Origin: Dactylosporangium aurantiacum
GTDB lineage: Bacteria > Actinomycetota > Actinomycetes > Mycobacteriales > Micromonosporaceae
Assembly (NCBI RefSeq): GCF_000716715.1
Contig: NZ_JNYJ01000015.1
Location: forward strand, 124,001-188,000
Direction of reading: 5' to 3'
DNA: 64,000 nt
The notes under the pieces were generated by a model, which worked only from the letters and a program-made list of their open reading frames with translations, was not told where the DNA came from and did not search any database. A program made the position numbers and the translations under genes. Positions 51,352 to 59,769 of this stretch are shown here, in pieces. How positions within the stretch are numbered: the first letter of the stretch is position 1; every line of letters begins with the position of its first letter.

Positions 51352-52356
51352 GTGCTGAATGATCCACCGCGGCCCCGCCGCTGGCCGCGCCGCACCGCCG
51401 TGACGCTGGCCGTGCTCCTCGTCGCCGTCGCCGGCCTGTACCTGCGCAACAGCTCGACGATCGCCGGCCAGGAGGACGGGCAGCGGCCGTTCCTGCTCGC
51501 CCACCGCGGCATCGCGCAGACGTTCGACCTGGCGGGTGTCACCGCCGACACGTGCACCGCCCGGATCATCCACCCGCCGCAGGTGCCGTACCTGGAGAAC
51601 ACCCTGCCGTCGCTGCGGGCCGCGTTCGACGCCGGCGCCGACCAGGCTGAGATCGACGTGCAGCTGACCCGTGACGGCCGGCTCGCCGTCTTCCACGACG
51701 CCACCCTCGACTGCCGCACCGACGGCACCGGCACCGTCGGCGAGCACACCCTCGAGGAACTGCGCCGGCTCGACGTCGGCTACGGGTACACCGCCGACGG
51801 CGGCGCCACGTTCCCGCTGCGCGGCAAGGGCGTCGGGCTGCTGCCGACCGTCCCGGAGGTGTTCGCCGCCCTGCCCGGCCGGTCGCTCAAGCTCGACCTG
51901 AAACGCGACCAGCAGGCCGACGGCGAGGCGCTGGCCGCGTTCCTCGCCACGCTGCCGCCGGACCGGCTCGCCACGGTCACCGTCAGCGGCGGCGACGCGG
52001 CCGTCGCCGCCGTCGCACGCCGCCTGCCCCAGGTCCGGACCTCGTCCCGGGCCGTCATCAAGGACTGCCTGCTGGACTACGCCGCCCTCGGCTGGACCGG
52101 CCACGTCCCGGACAGCTGCCGCCACCGCGAGCTGCCGCTGCCCGCCCGGTACGGCCGCTGGCTGTGGGGGTGGCCGAACCTGTTCGTCGCGCGGATGCGT
52201 ACCGTCGACACCCGCGTGATCCTCGTCAGGGGCGAAGGCGACTGGTCGGCCGGCTTCGACACCCCCGCCGATGTCGCCGAGCTGCCCGACGGCTGGGCCG
52301 GCGGCATCTGGACCAACCGCACCGACGTCGTCGCACCCCTGCTCATCCCGGGCTGA
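51352..52356 (+). CDS. Membrane-anchored glycerophosphodiester phosphodiesterase
   Basis: 334 aa from GTG 51352. One N-terminal helix (AVTLAVLLVAVAGLYL), then GDPD TIM barrel: FLLAHRGIAQTF (catalytic His), QAEIDVQLTRDGRLAVFHDATLDCRTDGTG (Glu, Asp, second His), and LKLDLKRDQQ. Hydrolyses glycerophosphodiesters, or teichoic-type polymers, at the outer membrane face. Cysteines in the tail may be disulfide-bonded, consistent with export. Confidence 0.9.
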   Translation: MLNDPPRPRRWPRRTAVTLAVLLVAVAGLYLRNSSTIAGQEDGQRPFLLAHRGIAQTFDLAGVTADTCTARIIHPPQVPYLENTLPSLRAAFDAGADQAEIDVQLTRDGRLAVFHDATLDCRTDGTGTVGEHTLEELRRLDVGYGYTADGGATFPLRGKGVGLLPTVPEVFAALPGRSLKLDLKRDQQADGEALAAFLATLPPDRLATVTVSGGDAAVAAVARRLPQVRTSSRAVIKDCLLDYAALGWTGHVPDSCRHRELPLPARYGRWLWGWPNLFVARMRTVDTRVILVRGEGDWSAGFDTPADVAELPDGWAGGIWTNRTDVVAPLLIPG

Positions 52357-52517
52357 ACATTGCCCGCCGGCGATACGCCGCACGGCATGCCCGGACGGCT
52401 GCGCTGCTACCGGGTCCGCGGCGACACCCGGGCCCAGGGCGTCCGGAACGTCGGCGCTCGGCTACCAGGTGGTCGTGGTCGCCGACGACGGGCCGGCGGC
52501 ACGCTGACTGCTGTTGT
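52357..52517. other. Gap with no convincing gene
   Basis: Between the GDPD stop and the repeated rnhA tail I see no coding region I trust. One frame reads LGYQVVVVADDGPAAR, which may be the last scrap of a decayed gene. Confidence 0.35.
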
Positions 52518-52616
52518 CCGGGCAGCGCCTCGCGCAGGTTGCGGCCTCATCCGGGCAAAGCCTTGCGCAGGCCGCGGCCTCATCCGGGCAGGGCCTCGCG
52601 CAGGCCGCGGGCGGCG
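52518..52616. repeat. Three 33-bp tandem copies of the rnhA tail
   Basis: A 33-nt unit (plus strand ccgggcagggcctcgcgcag...) starts at 52518, 52551 and 52584. The 52584 copy codes for the last residues of RNase HI (GLREALPG). The other two lie past the stop at 52580-52582 and still encode a near-identical peptide plus TGA. Confidence 0.85.
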
Positions 52617-53026
52617 AGGCGGTCGGCGCGCTCGTTCTCCGCGTGCCCGGCGTGCCCCTTGACCCAGTGCCAGACGACGTCGTGCCGGGCGACCGCGGCG
52701 TCCAGCTCGCGCCACAGGTCCTCGTTCTTCACCGGCTGTCCGGCGGCGGTATGCCAGCCGTTGCGCTTCCACTTCACGACCCACGACATGATGCCGTTGC
52801 GCACGTACGTGCTGTCCGTGTGCAGGTCCACCGCTGAGGTGCGGGTCAGCGCGGCCAGGGCCCGGATCGGTGCGGTCAGCTCCATCCGGTTGTTCGTGGT
52901 CGGCGTGGCCTCGCCGCCGCAGAGCTCCTTCTCCACGGTGCCGTACCGCAGCAGCGCCCCCCAGCCGCCCGGCCCCGGGTTGCCGCTGCAGGCCCCGTCG
53001 GTCCAGATCTGCACGCGTTGCACCAT
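52580..53026 (-). CDS. rnhA: Ribonuclease HI
   Basis: 148 aa. All catalytic residues are visible: Asp in [12 protein letters not shown], Glu in [10 protein letters not shown], Asp in [12 protein letters not shown], His/Asp in [17 protein letters not shown], plus [21 protein letters not shown], the basic handle. Cleaves RNA in RNA:DNA hybrids. The 3' end is triplicated as a 33-bp repeat. Start ATG 53026; divergent, by 36 nt, from the macrodomain gene. Confidence 0.96.
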   Translation of the reverse strand: MVQRVQIWTDGACSGNPGPGGWGALLRYGTVEKELCGGEATPTTNNRMELTAPIRALAALTRTSAVDLHTDSTYVRNGIMSWVVKWKRNGWHTAAGQPVKNEDLWRELDAAVARHDVVWHWVKGHAGHAENERADRLAARGLREALPG

Positions 53027-53062
53027 TCGCGGAGCCCTCTTTTTCTGTCGTACCCCGGTGGC

Positions 53063-53548
53063 ATGCTGTCGGGCATGACGCCGCTGAGGATTGTGAAGGG
53101 TGACGCCACCAGCCCGCAGGCGAGCGGCCCGAAAATCATCGCCCATGTCTGCAACGACCAGGGCCACTGGGGCGCGGGTTTCGTCCTCGCCGTGTCGCGG
53201 CGCTGGCCCGGGCCCGAGCGCGACTTCCGGCAGTGGCACCGGGGCCGCGCCGGCAACGACTTCGCCCTTGGCGCGGTCCGGCTCGTGGCGGTCCAGCCGT
53301 CGGTCTGGGTCGCCAACATGATCGGCCAGCACGGCATCAAGACGGGCAGCTCCGGCCCGCCCGTGCGGTATGAGGCGATCGGCCGTGCCCTGACCACGGT
53401 CGGCGACCGGGCGCTGGAGCTGGACGCGTCGGTGCACATGCCGAGGATCGGCTGCGGCCTCGCCGGCGGCCGGTGGGACAGGGTGGAGCCGCTGGTGGTG
53501 GCGGCGTTGTGCGAGCGCGACGTGCCGGTGACGGTCTACGACTTCTGA
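53063..53548 (+). CDS. Macrodomain (ADP-ribose-binding) protein
   Basis: 161 aa from ATG 53063 (53075 is an alternative). Macrodomain motifs: [35 protein letters not shown] (substrate-binding Asn and Asp of the ALC1/TARG1-like class), [33 protein letters not shown]1/Poa1-like members hydrolyse ADP-ribose-1''-phosphate or ADP-ribosyl groups. Full-length for a single domain. Adjacent and divergent to rnhA. Confidence 0.9.
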   Translation: MLSGMTPLRIVKGDATSPQASGPKIIAHVCNDQGHWGAGFVLAVSRRWPGPERDFRQWHRGRAGNDFALGAVRLVAVQPSVWVANMIGQHGIKTGSSGPPVRYEAIGRALTTVGDRALELDASVHMPRIGCGLAGGRWDRVEPLVVAALCERDVPVTVYDF

Positions 53549-54486
53549 GGTGGTGGCTGACGTCCGCGACCCGTGCCGGCGGATGTCGCCGGTCGGGGCT
53601 GGCGTCGCGCCGGGCTGTGTGAGACCTCGGGCATCGCTCGGGTGCGGTTCGCGGTGGTGCTGCGAGCCGGGCCCGACTCCATGCCTCGAGCCGTCGCCAG
53701 CGGTCATCCCGGACCCGGACCCCGGCTCCTGCGGCAGGAACTCCCGCTGGATGCCGGTGCGCAGGACGAACAGGATCCGGACAGCACCTGCCGGTCCGGG
53801 ATCCGCTGGCGTCCCGGACGTCGCGGATCACGCGGTACGGGCTTGGGCGGCAGCGGTTCGATGCGCTGCCACAGCCCGTCCGGCACGCGGTGGAAGTCCG
53901 ACGGGCGATGGAAGTCTTGGTGGTCAGGCCGCCGCGCAACGGCCGGGCACGGGGTCGGCGGGTTCGTCATGGACGCCGCCGGGCGGTTCCCTCCGCAGGT
54001 GACCGTCGCGGCGGTGTCCCGGGTGCCGTCATGCCGCCGCCGTATGAGGTGCTGCCTGGTCGCCGAACCATCTGCCGGAGACCTTCTCAGTTGTCGATCG
54101 CCGCAACGCCGGAACGTCATCCCACGACACCCGTTGACGAACGCCGGCCGGCTGGAGTGACCACGAGCGTGGTGGACGCGGCGTGGTGGCTTGATCAATG
54201 ACAGGACCTCCGGCGAGGCTTCACCGAATCGGAGGTCTCTCCGGCGCACCGTGACGCCCGGCTGACCGGGCACGGCCGGTGCCCGCTCATCCAGCGTGTC
54301 GTCAGCGACGGCCGCCCGGTGGCCCACGTCGTCAAGGAGCTGGGCTGCTCCCGCGCGACCGGCTACGAGTGGCTGGCACGGTGGCGCGCCGAAGGCGACG
54401 CCGGCCCGGCCGACCGGTCCCGCACCGCGCACCAGCGAGACCAGCCCCCAGCTCGAGGCGCGCGTGCGCGCGCTGCGTACCCGGCC
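53549..54486. other. Region of insertion-sequence debris
   Basis: Nearly 1 kb without an intact gene, between the macrodomain and SnoaL-like genes. It contains a transposase scrap on each strand (next two entries) and otherwise no supportable coding region. Codon-position GC is irregular. Confidence 0.6.
53676..53970 (-). pseudogene. IS5-family transposase N-terminal remnant
   Basis: Minus-strand pieces read FHRVPDGLWQRIEPLPPKPV and [13 protein letters not shown], then after a 1-nt shift [17 protein letters not shown], then after another shift WRRLEAW. In order and spacing these match the start of IS5-type DDE transposases ([17 protein letters not shown]). Two single-base deletions and loss of the catalytic C-terminal part show it is dead. 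Confidence 0.65.
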
Positions 54487-54510
54487 TCAACCGGCCACGC
54501 CGTGCTGACC
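54247..54510 (+). pseudogene. IS481-family transposase N-terminal remnant
   Basis: The frame at 54247 reads HRDARLTGHGRCPLIQRVVSDGRPVAHVVKELGCSRATGYEWLARWRAEG, the helix-turn-helix start of IS481-like transposases. It shifts frame near 54445 (the next frame reads QLEARVRALRTR) and ends abruptly against the SnoaL-like gene. No DDE part remains. Confidence 0.65.
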
Positions 54511-54894
54511 CGCCACGGACCGCACCGCCTGGCCGGCGACGACGGCGGAGCGGAGGGCCTGCCACGGGGTGGCGTCGAAGATGAGGGTGATCGACGTGAT
54601 CAGGCCGCCGGTGAGGCGGAAGTGCTCGGCCGTGCGCTGGGTGCCGACCGGTGAGGCGGTGTGCACGTCGTAGACGAGGGTGGCCTCGTCGGGGCCGTAC
54701 AGCTCGCTGAGCAGCCGCACGCCGGTGACGATGCTCAGGAAGGCGGGCAGGCCCGCGAGGTGGCCGGTGGGGTCGTCGCTTTGCAGCATCGGGCTGGAGA
54801 ACTGGAACGGGGTCGCGGTCAGCGCGACCGCGGCCGCCACGTCGCCGCGGAACCGGGCTTCGTGATAGCCGCGCACCACGTCGGAGGTCGTCAT
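54487..54894 (-). CDS. SnoaL-like/NTF2-fold protein
   Basis: 135 aa from ATG 54894. MTTSDVVRGYHEARFRGDVAAAVALTATPFQFSSPML, then TASPVGTQRTAEHFRLTGGLITSITLIFDATPW is the cone-shaped NTF2 fold used by polyketide cyclases and many small-molecule-binding proteins. Its ATG overlaps the stop of the MarR gene (ATGA), so the two form an operon. The C-terminal ~15 residues run into IS-scar DNA and may not be original. Confidence 0.75.
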   Translation of the reverse strand: MTTSDVVRGYHEARFRGDVAAAVALTATPFQFSSPMLQSDDPTGHLAGLPAFLSIVTGVRLLSELYGPDEATLVYDVHTASPVGTQRTAEHFRLTGGLITSITLIFDATPWQALRSAVVAGQAVRSVAGQHGVAG

Positions 54895-55421
54895 CGGTTT
54901 CGCACTCCTTGGACACCTTGGACGAGTCGGAGGCACAGGTCCCGCAGCTGGGCGGCCTCGGCGGGGCTGAGGCGGGCGAACACGGCCGTCATCGCCGCCC
55001 GGGTCGGTGCCCGGAACTCGGCCAGCCAGGCGAGGCCGGCCGCGGTCGCGACCGCCCGCACGGAACGCCGGTCCGCGGGGTCCGGCACGCGCCGCACCAG
55101 GCCCTCGCGCTCCAGGGTGTCGACGAGGCCGGTGACGTTGCGCGGGGTGACGCCCAGCAGCTGGGCCAGCTCGCCGAGGGGCAGGCCGGCGTCGCCGCTG
55201 GTGCGCAGCCGCAGCAGCAGGTCGAACCCGCCGGCGCTGAGCCCGCGGCCGCCGGTGCCCGCGGAGCGCAGGTGCTCGATCGCCGCGGCTGCCGAGCGCA
55301 CCGCGGCGGCCGCCTCCAGCAGCGGCAGCACCGGGTCGCCGGGCGCGCCGGTGAACGCCTCCAGCGCCGCCCGCGTGGCCGGGTCGAACACGAGACCGTC
55401 GTCATCACTTACGTACTGCAT
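54891..55421 (-). CDS. MarR-family regulator
   Basis: 176 aa from ATG 55421. HTH/wing: GFDLLLRLRTSGDAGLPLGELAQLLGVTPRNVTGLVDTLEREGLVRRVPDPADRRSVRAVATAAG. An AT-rich imperfect palindrome lies over the start region. Likely self-regulating, together with the coupled SnoaL-like gene. Confidence 0.9.
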   Translation of the reverse strand: MQYVSDDDGLVFDPATRAALEAFTGAPGDPVLPLLEAAAAVRSAAAAIEHLRSAGTGGRGLSAGGFDLLLRLRTSGDAGLPLGELAQLLGVTPRNVTGLVDTLEREGLVRRVPDPADRRSVRAVATAAGLAWLAEFRAPTRAAMTAVFARLSPAEAAQLRDLCLRLVQGVQGVRNR

Positions 55422-55439
55422 AATGAAGTAGTACAGTAA
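55409..55439. promoter_or_regulatory. Imperfect palindrome at the MarR start (operator candidate)
   Basis: TTACGTACT on the left and AGTAGTACAGTAA on the right are near-reverse complements, in a 31-nt AT-rich block overlapping the MarR start codon. Autoregulation is plausible. Confidence 0.4.
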
Positions 55440-55562
55440 ATGACGCGCCGGTTCACTGCAACTCAAGACGTAGGCGGCGCCCGGCGACTACATCCGTGGT
55501 GGTAGCCGGCAGCCGGTCTCGGGGATGACGACCGGCGCGCGGCGCGGCCATACGCTGGGCCG

Positions 55563-56735
55563 GTGGACCGCGACGGGGGCGAGCACCGGCTGGTGGTCGG
55601 GGCTGCCGGGGGGCGCTGGGACCGGTGGTGCCGGCAGCCCTGGCCGCCGGTGCTCGTCGGGGTCCTGCAGGTCGGCACGACCGTCGCCGCGGCCCAGCGG
55701 GAGACCCCGCGACGGCCGGTCGACCTGCTCGCCGTGGCGCTGCTCGCCGTGGGTCCGTTGCTGCTGTATGCCTGGCACCGCGCGCCCGGGGTGGTGCTGG
55801 CCGGCAACTTCGCCGCGGCCGCCGCGTATTACACGCTGGGCTACCGGTTCGGCCCGGCCGCGTTGAGCCTCGCCGTGGCGACGGTCATCACGGTCGCGGC
55901 CGGGCGGCGGCGCACGGCCTGGCTGGTGACGGCGCTCGGCCTGCCGGTGTATCTGCTGGTCAGCGCCGCGGTGGGGCGGCAGCGGCCACCGGGGCCGGTC
56001 GCGGTGGTGGCGATCGCGGCGGTGCTGGGCCTGCTGCTGGCGGCGGGCGAGGCCGTCCGGGTCGCGGGGGAGCGGCGGGCGGAGGCGCAGCGGGCGGCGG
56101 TCGCCGAGCGGCGCCGGCGGGTCAGCGAGGAGCGGCTGCGGGTCGCGCGGGACCTGCACGACGTGCTGGCGCACCACGTGTCGCTGGTCAACGTGCAGGC
56201 GAACGTCGCGCTGCGGCTCTTCGACCGCGACCCCGACCAGGCCCGCGCGTCGGTCGCGGCGATCAAGGAGGTGAGCCGCGAGACCATGGACGACCTGCGG
56301 GCGGCGCTCGCGGTGCTGCGTCAGGACGGCGCGGCGCCGCGCCGCCCGACCGCCGGGCTCGGCCAGCTCGACGAGCTGCTGGCCCGCTCCGGCGAGGCCG
56401 GCCTGCCGGTGACGAAGACCGTCGACGGCACGCCGCGGGCGCTGCCGACGGCGGTGGATCTCGCGGTGTACCGCATCGTGCAGGAGGCCGTCACGAACGT
56501 GCGCCGGCACAGTGGCGCCGCCGCCGCGACGCTGCGGGTCGCCTTCGACGAGGACGCCGTCACGGTCGCGGTGCACGACGCCGGGCCGGCGAGGGTCGCG
56601 CGTCGCGGCGACGGCGACGGCATCGCCGGCATGCGGGAGCGCGCGACCGGCCTCGGCGGCGCGTTCGAGGCGGGCCACCTGCCCGGCGGCGGGTTCAGGG
56701 TGTCCGCGCGGCTGCCGTACCGGATGCCGGCGTGA
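55563..56735 (+). CDS. Sensor histidine kinase (HisKA_3 type)
   Basis: 390 aa from GTG 55563. N-terminal membrane part of four to six helices, coiled segment RRAEAQRAAVAERRRRVSEE, phospho-His box RLRVARDLHDVLAHHVSLVNVQA, and ATPase with RIVQEAVTNVRRHSGAA and DGDGIAGMRERATGLGG. Resembles kinases of the DesK/LiaS group that sense membrane or cell-wall stress. Stop overlaps the response regulator start (GTGA). Confidence 0.93.
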   Translation: MDRDGGEHRLVVGAAGGRWDRWCRQPWPPVLVGVLQVGTTVAAAQRETPRRPVDLLAVALLAVGPLLLYAWHRAPGVVLAGNFAAAAAYYTLGYRFGPAALSLAVATVITVAAGRRRTAWLVTALGLPVYLLVSAAVGRQRPPGPVAVVAIAAVLGLLLAAGEAVRVAGERRAEAQRAAVAERRRRVSEERLRVARDLHDVLAHHVSLVNVQANVALRLFDRDPDQARASVAAIKEVSRETMDDLRAALAVLRQDGAAPRRPTAGLGQLDELLARSGEAGLPVTKTVDGTPRALPTAVDLAVYRIVQEAVTNVRRHSGAAAATLRVAFDEDAVTVAVHDAGPARVARRGDGDGIAGMRERATGLGGAFEAGHLPGGGFRVSARLPYRMPA

Positions 56736-57394
56736 TCCGCGTCGTGCTCGCCGACGACCAGGCGTTGATGCGGGCCGGGCTGCGGGCGCTGCTGCAGGAC
56801 GGCGGCATCGACGTGGTCGCGGAGGTCGGCGACGGCGACGCCGCGGTGCGCAGGGCCGCCGAGCTGCGGCCGCACGTGGTCCTCATGGACGTGCGGATGC
56901 CGGTGATGGACGGCCTGGAGGCGACCCGGCGCATCGCCGGGGACCCCCGGCTGGACGCGGTGAAGGTGCTCATCCTCACCACGTTCGAGATCGACGAGTA
57001 CGTGTTCGACGCGCTGCGGGCCGGTGCGAGCGGCTTCGTGCTGAAGGACAGCGAGCCCGACGAGCTGCTCCGCGCGATCCACGCGGTCGCCGCCGGCGAC
57101 GCGATGCTGGCCCCGAGCGTCACCCGGCGGCTGGTGCGGGAGTTCGCGTCGCGGGCGAAGGAGGTCCGGCCGGCCGGGCGGCTCGCCGCGCTCACCGAAC
57201 GGGAGCGGCAGGTGCTGGTCCTGGCCGCGCAGGGGCTGACCAACGACGAGATCGCCGCCCGGCTGTTCGTGACCCTGGCGACCGCCAAGACGCACATCAG
57301 CCGCGCGATGACCAAGCTGCGCGCCAGGGATCGCGCGCAGCTGGTCATCATGGCGTACGAGACGGGCCTGATCCGGCCGGGCTGGATGACCTGA
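56732..57394 (+). CDS. LuxR-type response regulator
   Basis: 220 aa from GTG 56732. Receiver with Asp8/Asp9, phospho-Asp53 (LMDVRMPVMDGLEATRRI), Thr (LTTFEID) and Lys (VLKDSE). Output HTH: LTERERQVLVLAAQGLTNDEIAARLFVTLATAKTHISRAMTKL. Coupled to the kinase; the adjacent ABC-2 exporter genes, convergent by 6 nt, are a likely target set. Confidence 0.95.
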   Translation: MIRVVLADDQALMRAGLRALLQDGGIDVVAEVGDGDAAVRRAAELRPHVVLMDVRMPVMDGLEATRRIAGDPRLDAVKVLILTTFEIDEYVFDALRAGASGFVLKDSEPDELLRAIHAVAAGDAMLAPSVTRRLVREFASRAKEVRPAGRLAALTERERQVLVLAAQGLTNDEIAARLFVTLATAKTHISRAMTKLRARDRAQLVIMAYETGLIRPGWMT

Positions 57395-57400
57395 CCCGTC

Positions 57401-58123
57401 TCAGGCGCGCACGTCGCGGCGGGTGAACACGACGAACGCGGTGGTGAGCGCGAGCGCGCCGTACACCAGCGTCCCGGCGAGCCCATGGTTGTACGGGACG
57501 CTGCCGGGCACGCCGGTGACCGCCCCCGCGAGCAGGCCGGGCATCAGGTGCCCGGCGCCGGGCCAGGTGTTGCGGGCGATGTTCTCCACCATGATGAACC
57601 AGCACAGCGCGACCCCCACCGCCACGGCCGTCGAGCGCAGCAGCACGCCGAGCGCCAGCCCGATCGCCCCGTAGCAGGCGGCGGCCAGGACGGTGTTCGC
57701 GTAGCCGGTCGCGGCGTCGGCGAGCCACGGCCCGCTCGGCGTACCGCGGACCCCGGTCACGACCGCGGCGCACGCCACGCTCACCGCCAGGGCCAGCAGC
57801 AGCGCCCCGGCCGTGCACGCGGCCAGCGCCAGCACCTTCCCGGCGAGCAGCCGGTCGCGCAGCGGCTGGCGCAGCAGCAGCGTGCGCAGGGTGCCCAGCC
57901 CGTACTCGGTGGTGACGCCGGTCAGGAACACCACCAGCACGACCAGCCCGACGAGCCGCGACGCGTTGGTGAACCCCGCGGTGAGCCGGCTTGGCGCGGG
58001 CGTCGCGGTGGCGAAGGTGAGCACCGTCACCAGGACCGTGCAGCCGATCAGGGCGCCGAGTCCGCCGTACAGCACCCTGGGGCGGCGCAGCTTCATCAGC
58101 TCCGACCGGAACGCCTTCGTCAT
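57401..58123 (-). CDS. ABC-2 type permease
   Basis: 240 aa with six hydrophobic segments (VLYGGLGALIGCTVLVTVL ... LVYGALALTTAFVVF). FTTR-type cytosolic ends and EYGLGTLRTLLLRQPLRDRLLAGKVLAL are typical of DrrB/BcrB-like exporters that sit with an LPxTG-free ATPase. ATGA overlap with the ATPase gene. Drug or peptide (for example bacitracin-like) efflux is the usual role. Confidence 0.9.
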   Translation of the reverse strand: MTKAFRSELMKLRRPRVLYGGLGALIGCTVLVTVLTFATATPAPSRLTAGFTNASRLVGLVVLVVFLTGVTTEYGLGTLRTLLLRQPLRDRLLAGKVLALAACTAGALLLALAVSVACAAVVTGVRGTPSGPWLADAATGYANTVLAAACYGAIGLALGVLLRSTAVAVGVALCWFIMVENIARNTWPGAGHLMPGLLAGAVTGVPGSVPYNHGLAGTLVYGALALTTAFVVFTRRDVRA

Positions 58124-58833
58124 GACCGCTCCTTCGTGAACATGGCCAGATACCGCTCCTCGAGGTCGCCGCCGCCGGCGAGCAGGTCGCGGGCGGGGCC
58201 CTGGTACAGCCGCCGGCCGTCGCCGATGACGACCAGCCAGTCGCACACCTGCTGGACCTCGGCGAGCAGGTGCGAGGAGACCAGCACCGTGCGCCCCTCG
58301 TCGTGGATGGACCGCACGATGCCGCGCAGGTCCCGGATCCCGGCGGGGTCCAGGCCGTTCGCCGGCTCGTCGAGGACCACCAGCGCCGGATCGCCGAGCA
58401 GCGCCGCCGCGATGCCGAGCCGCTGCTTCATCCCGAGGGAGTAGCTCTGGTACGGCCCGCGCCCCCGCCCGCCGAGCCCGACCCGCTCCAGCAGCGCGGG
58501 GATCCCGGCCGGGTCGGTGCCGGCGAGGGCCGCCTGCACGGCGAGGTTCCGCTCGCCGGACAGCCCCGGGTAGAACGCCGGGCTCTCGATCAGCGCGCCG
58601 ACCCGGGGCAGGTACGCGACCGGATCGGTGAGCGGCAGGCCGCCGACGCTGCCGGTGCCGGCGTCCGGGCGTACCAGACCCAGCAACATCCGCAGCGTCG
58701 TGGTCTTGCCCGCCCCGTTCGGCCCGATGAGTCCGGCGACCACGCCCTCGGGCACGTCGAGGTCGAGCCCGTCCACCACGGTGCGGGCGCCGTAGCGTTT
58801 CGTCAGCCCGCGGGTCTCGATGGCATTCGTCAT
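58120..58833 (-). CDS. ABC transporter ATPase (BcrA/DrrA type)
   Basis: 237 aa from ATG 58833. ETRGLTKRYGARTVVDGLDLDVPEGVVAGLIGPNGAGKTTTLRML (Walker A), YSLGMKQRLGIAAALLGDPALVVLDEPANGLDPAGIRDLR (signature and Walker B), SSHLLAEVQQVCD (His switch). Forms the exporter with the coupled permease. Convergent with the kinase/regulator operon, a common arrangement for antibiotic-sensing modules. Confidence 0.94.
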   Translation of the reverse strand: MTNAIETRGLTKRYGARTVVDGLDLDVPEGVVAGLIGPNGAGKTTTLRMLLGLVRPDAGTGSVGGLPLTDPVAYLPRVGALIESPAFYPGLSGERNLAVQAALAGTDPAGIPALLERVGLGGRGRGPYQSYSLGMKQRLGIAAALLGDPALVVLDEPANGLDPAGIRDLRGIVRSIHDEGRTVLVSSHLLAEVQQVCDWLVVIGDGRRLYQGPARDLLAGGGDLEERYLAMFTKERS

Positions 58834-59030
58834 GGCCGCATCGTGGCCCGCCGGCACCCCGCGCGTCGTCATGCCCGCGGACCGGACCGGCGCTACCACG
58901 ACGGTCGCAGCGCCGGCCGGTCCCCGTCCACCGCGCGGATGAGCCGGTGCCGTCGCGTGTACCGCGTCAGGACGAGTGTCCGGTGTGGACCGTGGCCCGA
59001 CGCGCGGGCGGTGCGGTGTGGTGCAGCGTG

Positions 59031-59729
59031 ATGGGCATGCTGTTCTCCGGTCACCGCTGGGTCGGGCTGCTCGGCATCGGGTGGTTCGTCCTGTTCCTGC
59101 TCGGCGCCGCCGTCCTGCAGGGCGAGCCGCCCGCCGCCGGTGCCCCGGTCGCCCAGGTGCGCGACTTCTTCCACACCGCCGGCTCCCGCTACCTGGTGGG
59201 CGACCTCGTCGCCGGCTGCGCCTTCATGCTGCTGCTCCTGCCGTTCGGCACCCTCCTGCCCCGAGCACTGTCCACGGTGGAACGACAGCCGCCGTGGTGG
59301 TCGCCGCTGACCGCGGTCAGCGTGGTGGCCGTGGTGACGGTCGGCGGCACCGCCACGTCGTTCCTGGACGCGGCCGCCCTGGCCGCCGGCGGCCCGCAGC
59401 TGGACGACTCGACGGTGACCGCGCTGCTGTACGCCAACACCGCGGGGATCGCCCTGATCGGCCTGCCGGCGGCGGTGTTCGCCGCGTCCGCCGCCGCGCT
59501 GGTCCACCACGCCACCGGCCCCCGGGCCCTGACACTGCTCGGCGGGCTCGCCGCGGTGCTACTGGTCGCGGGCGCGGCCTTCCCCGTCACCGGCACCGGC
59601 CACGGACCACTGTGGACGGTGCGGTTCGTGAGCTTCCTGGCGCTCGCCCTGTTCGTCCTCGGCACGTCGCTGTACGTCCTGACCGGCGTCGGGCGCGGTC
59701 GATCCCGCCCGGCGGCGGACCGCTCCTGA
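59031..59729 (+). CDS. Polytopic membrane protein
   Basis: 232 aa from ATG 59031 (59037 possible). Six or so hydrophobic helices: GLLGIGWFVLFLLGAAVL, YLVGDLVAGCAFMLLLLPFGTLL, LTAVSVVAVVTVGGTATSFL and more, with a periplasmic Gly-Gly-Pro-Gln loop. Looks like the DUF4386-like or unknown integral membrane proteins of actinomycetes, but I cannot name it. Divergent from the ABC ATPase. Confidence 0.7.
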   Translation: MGMLFSGHRWVGLLGIGWFVLFLLGAAVLQGEPPAAGAPVAQVRDFFHTAGSRYLVGDLVAGCAFMLLLLPFGTLLPRALSTVERQPPWWSPLTAVSVVAVVTVGGTATSFLDAAALAAGGPQLDDSTVTALLYANTAGIALIGLPAAVFAASAAALVHHATGPRALTLLGGLAAVLLVAGAAFPVTGTGHGPLWTVRFVSFLALALFVLGTSLYVLTGVGRGRSRPAADRS

Positions 59730-59769
59730 CGTAGGGCGGCCCGCTCCGCGCGACTGCACGACCGGCGTG

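Noticed and set aside
52360..52662. Short plus-strand frame over the rnhA tail repeats
   Set aside because: It is formed by the 33-bp repeat read on the wrong strand and has no ribosome site or family features.
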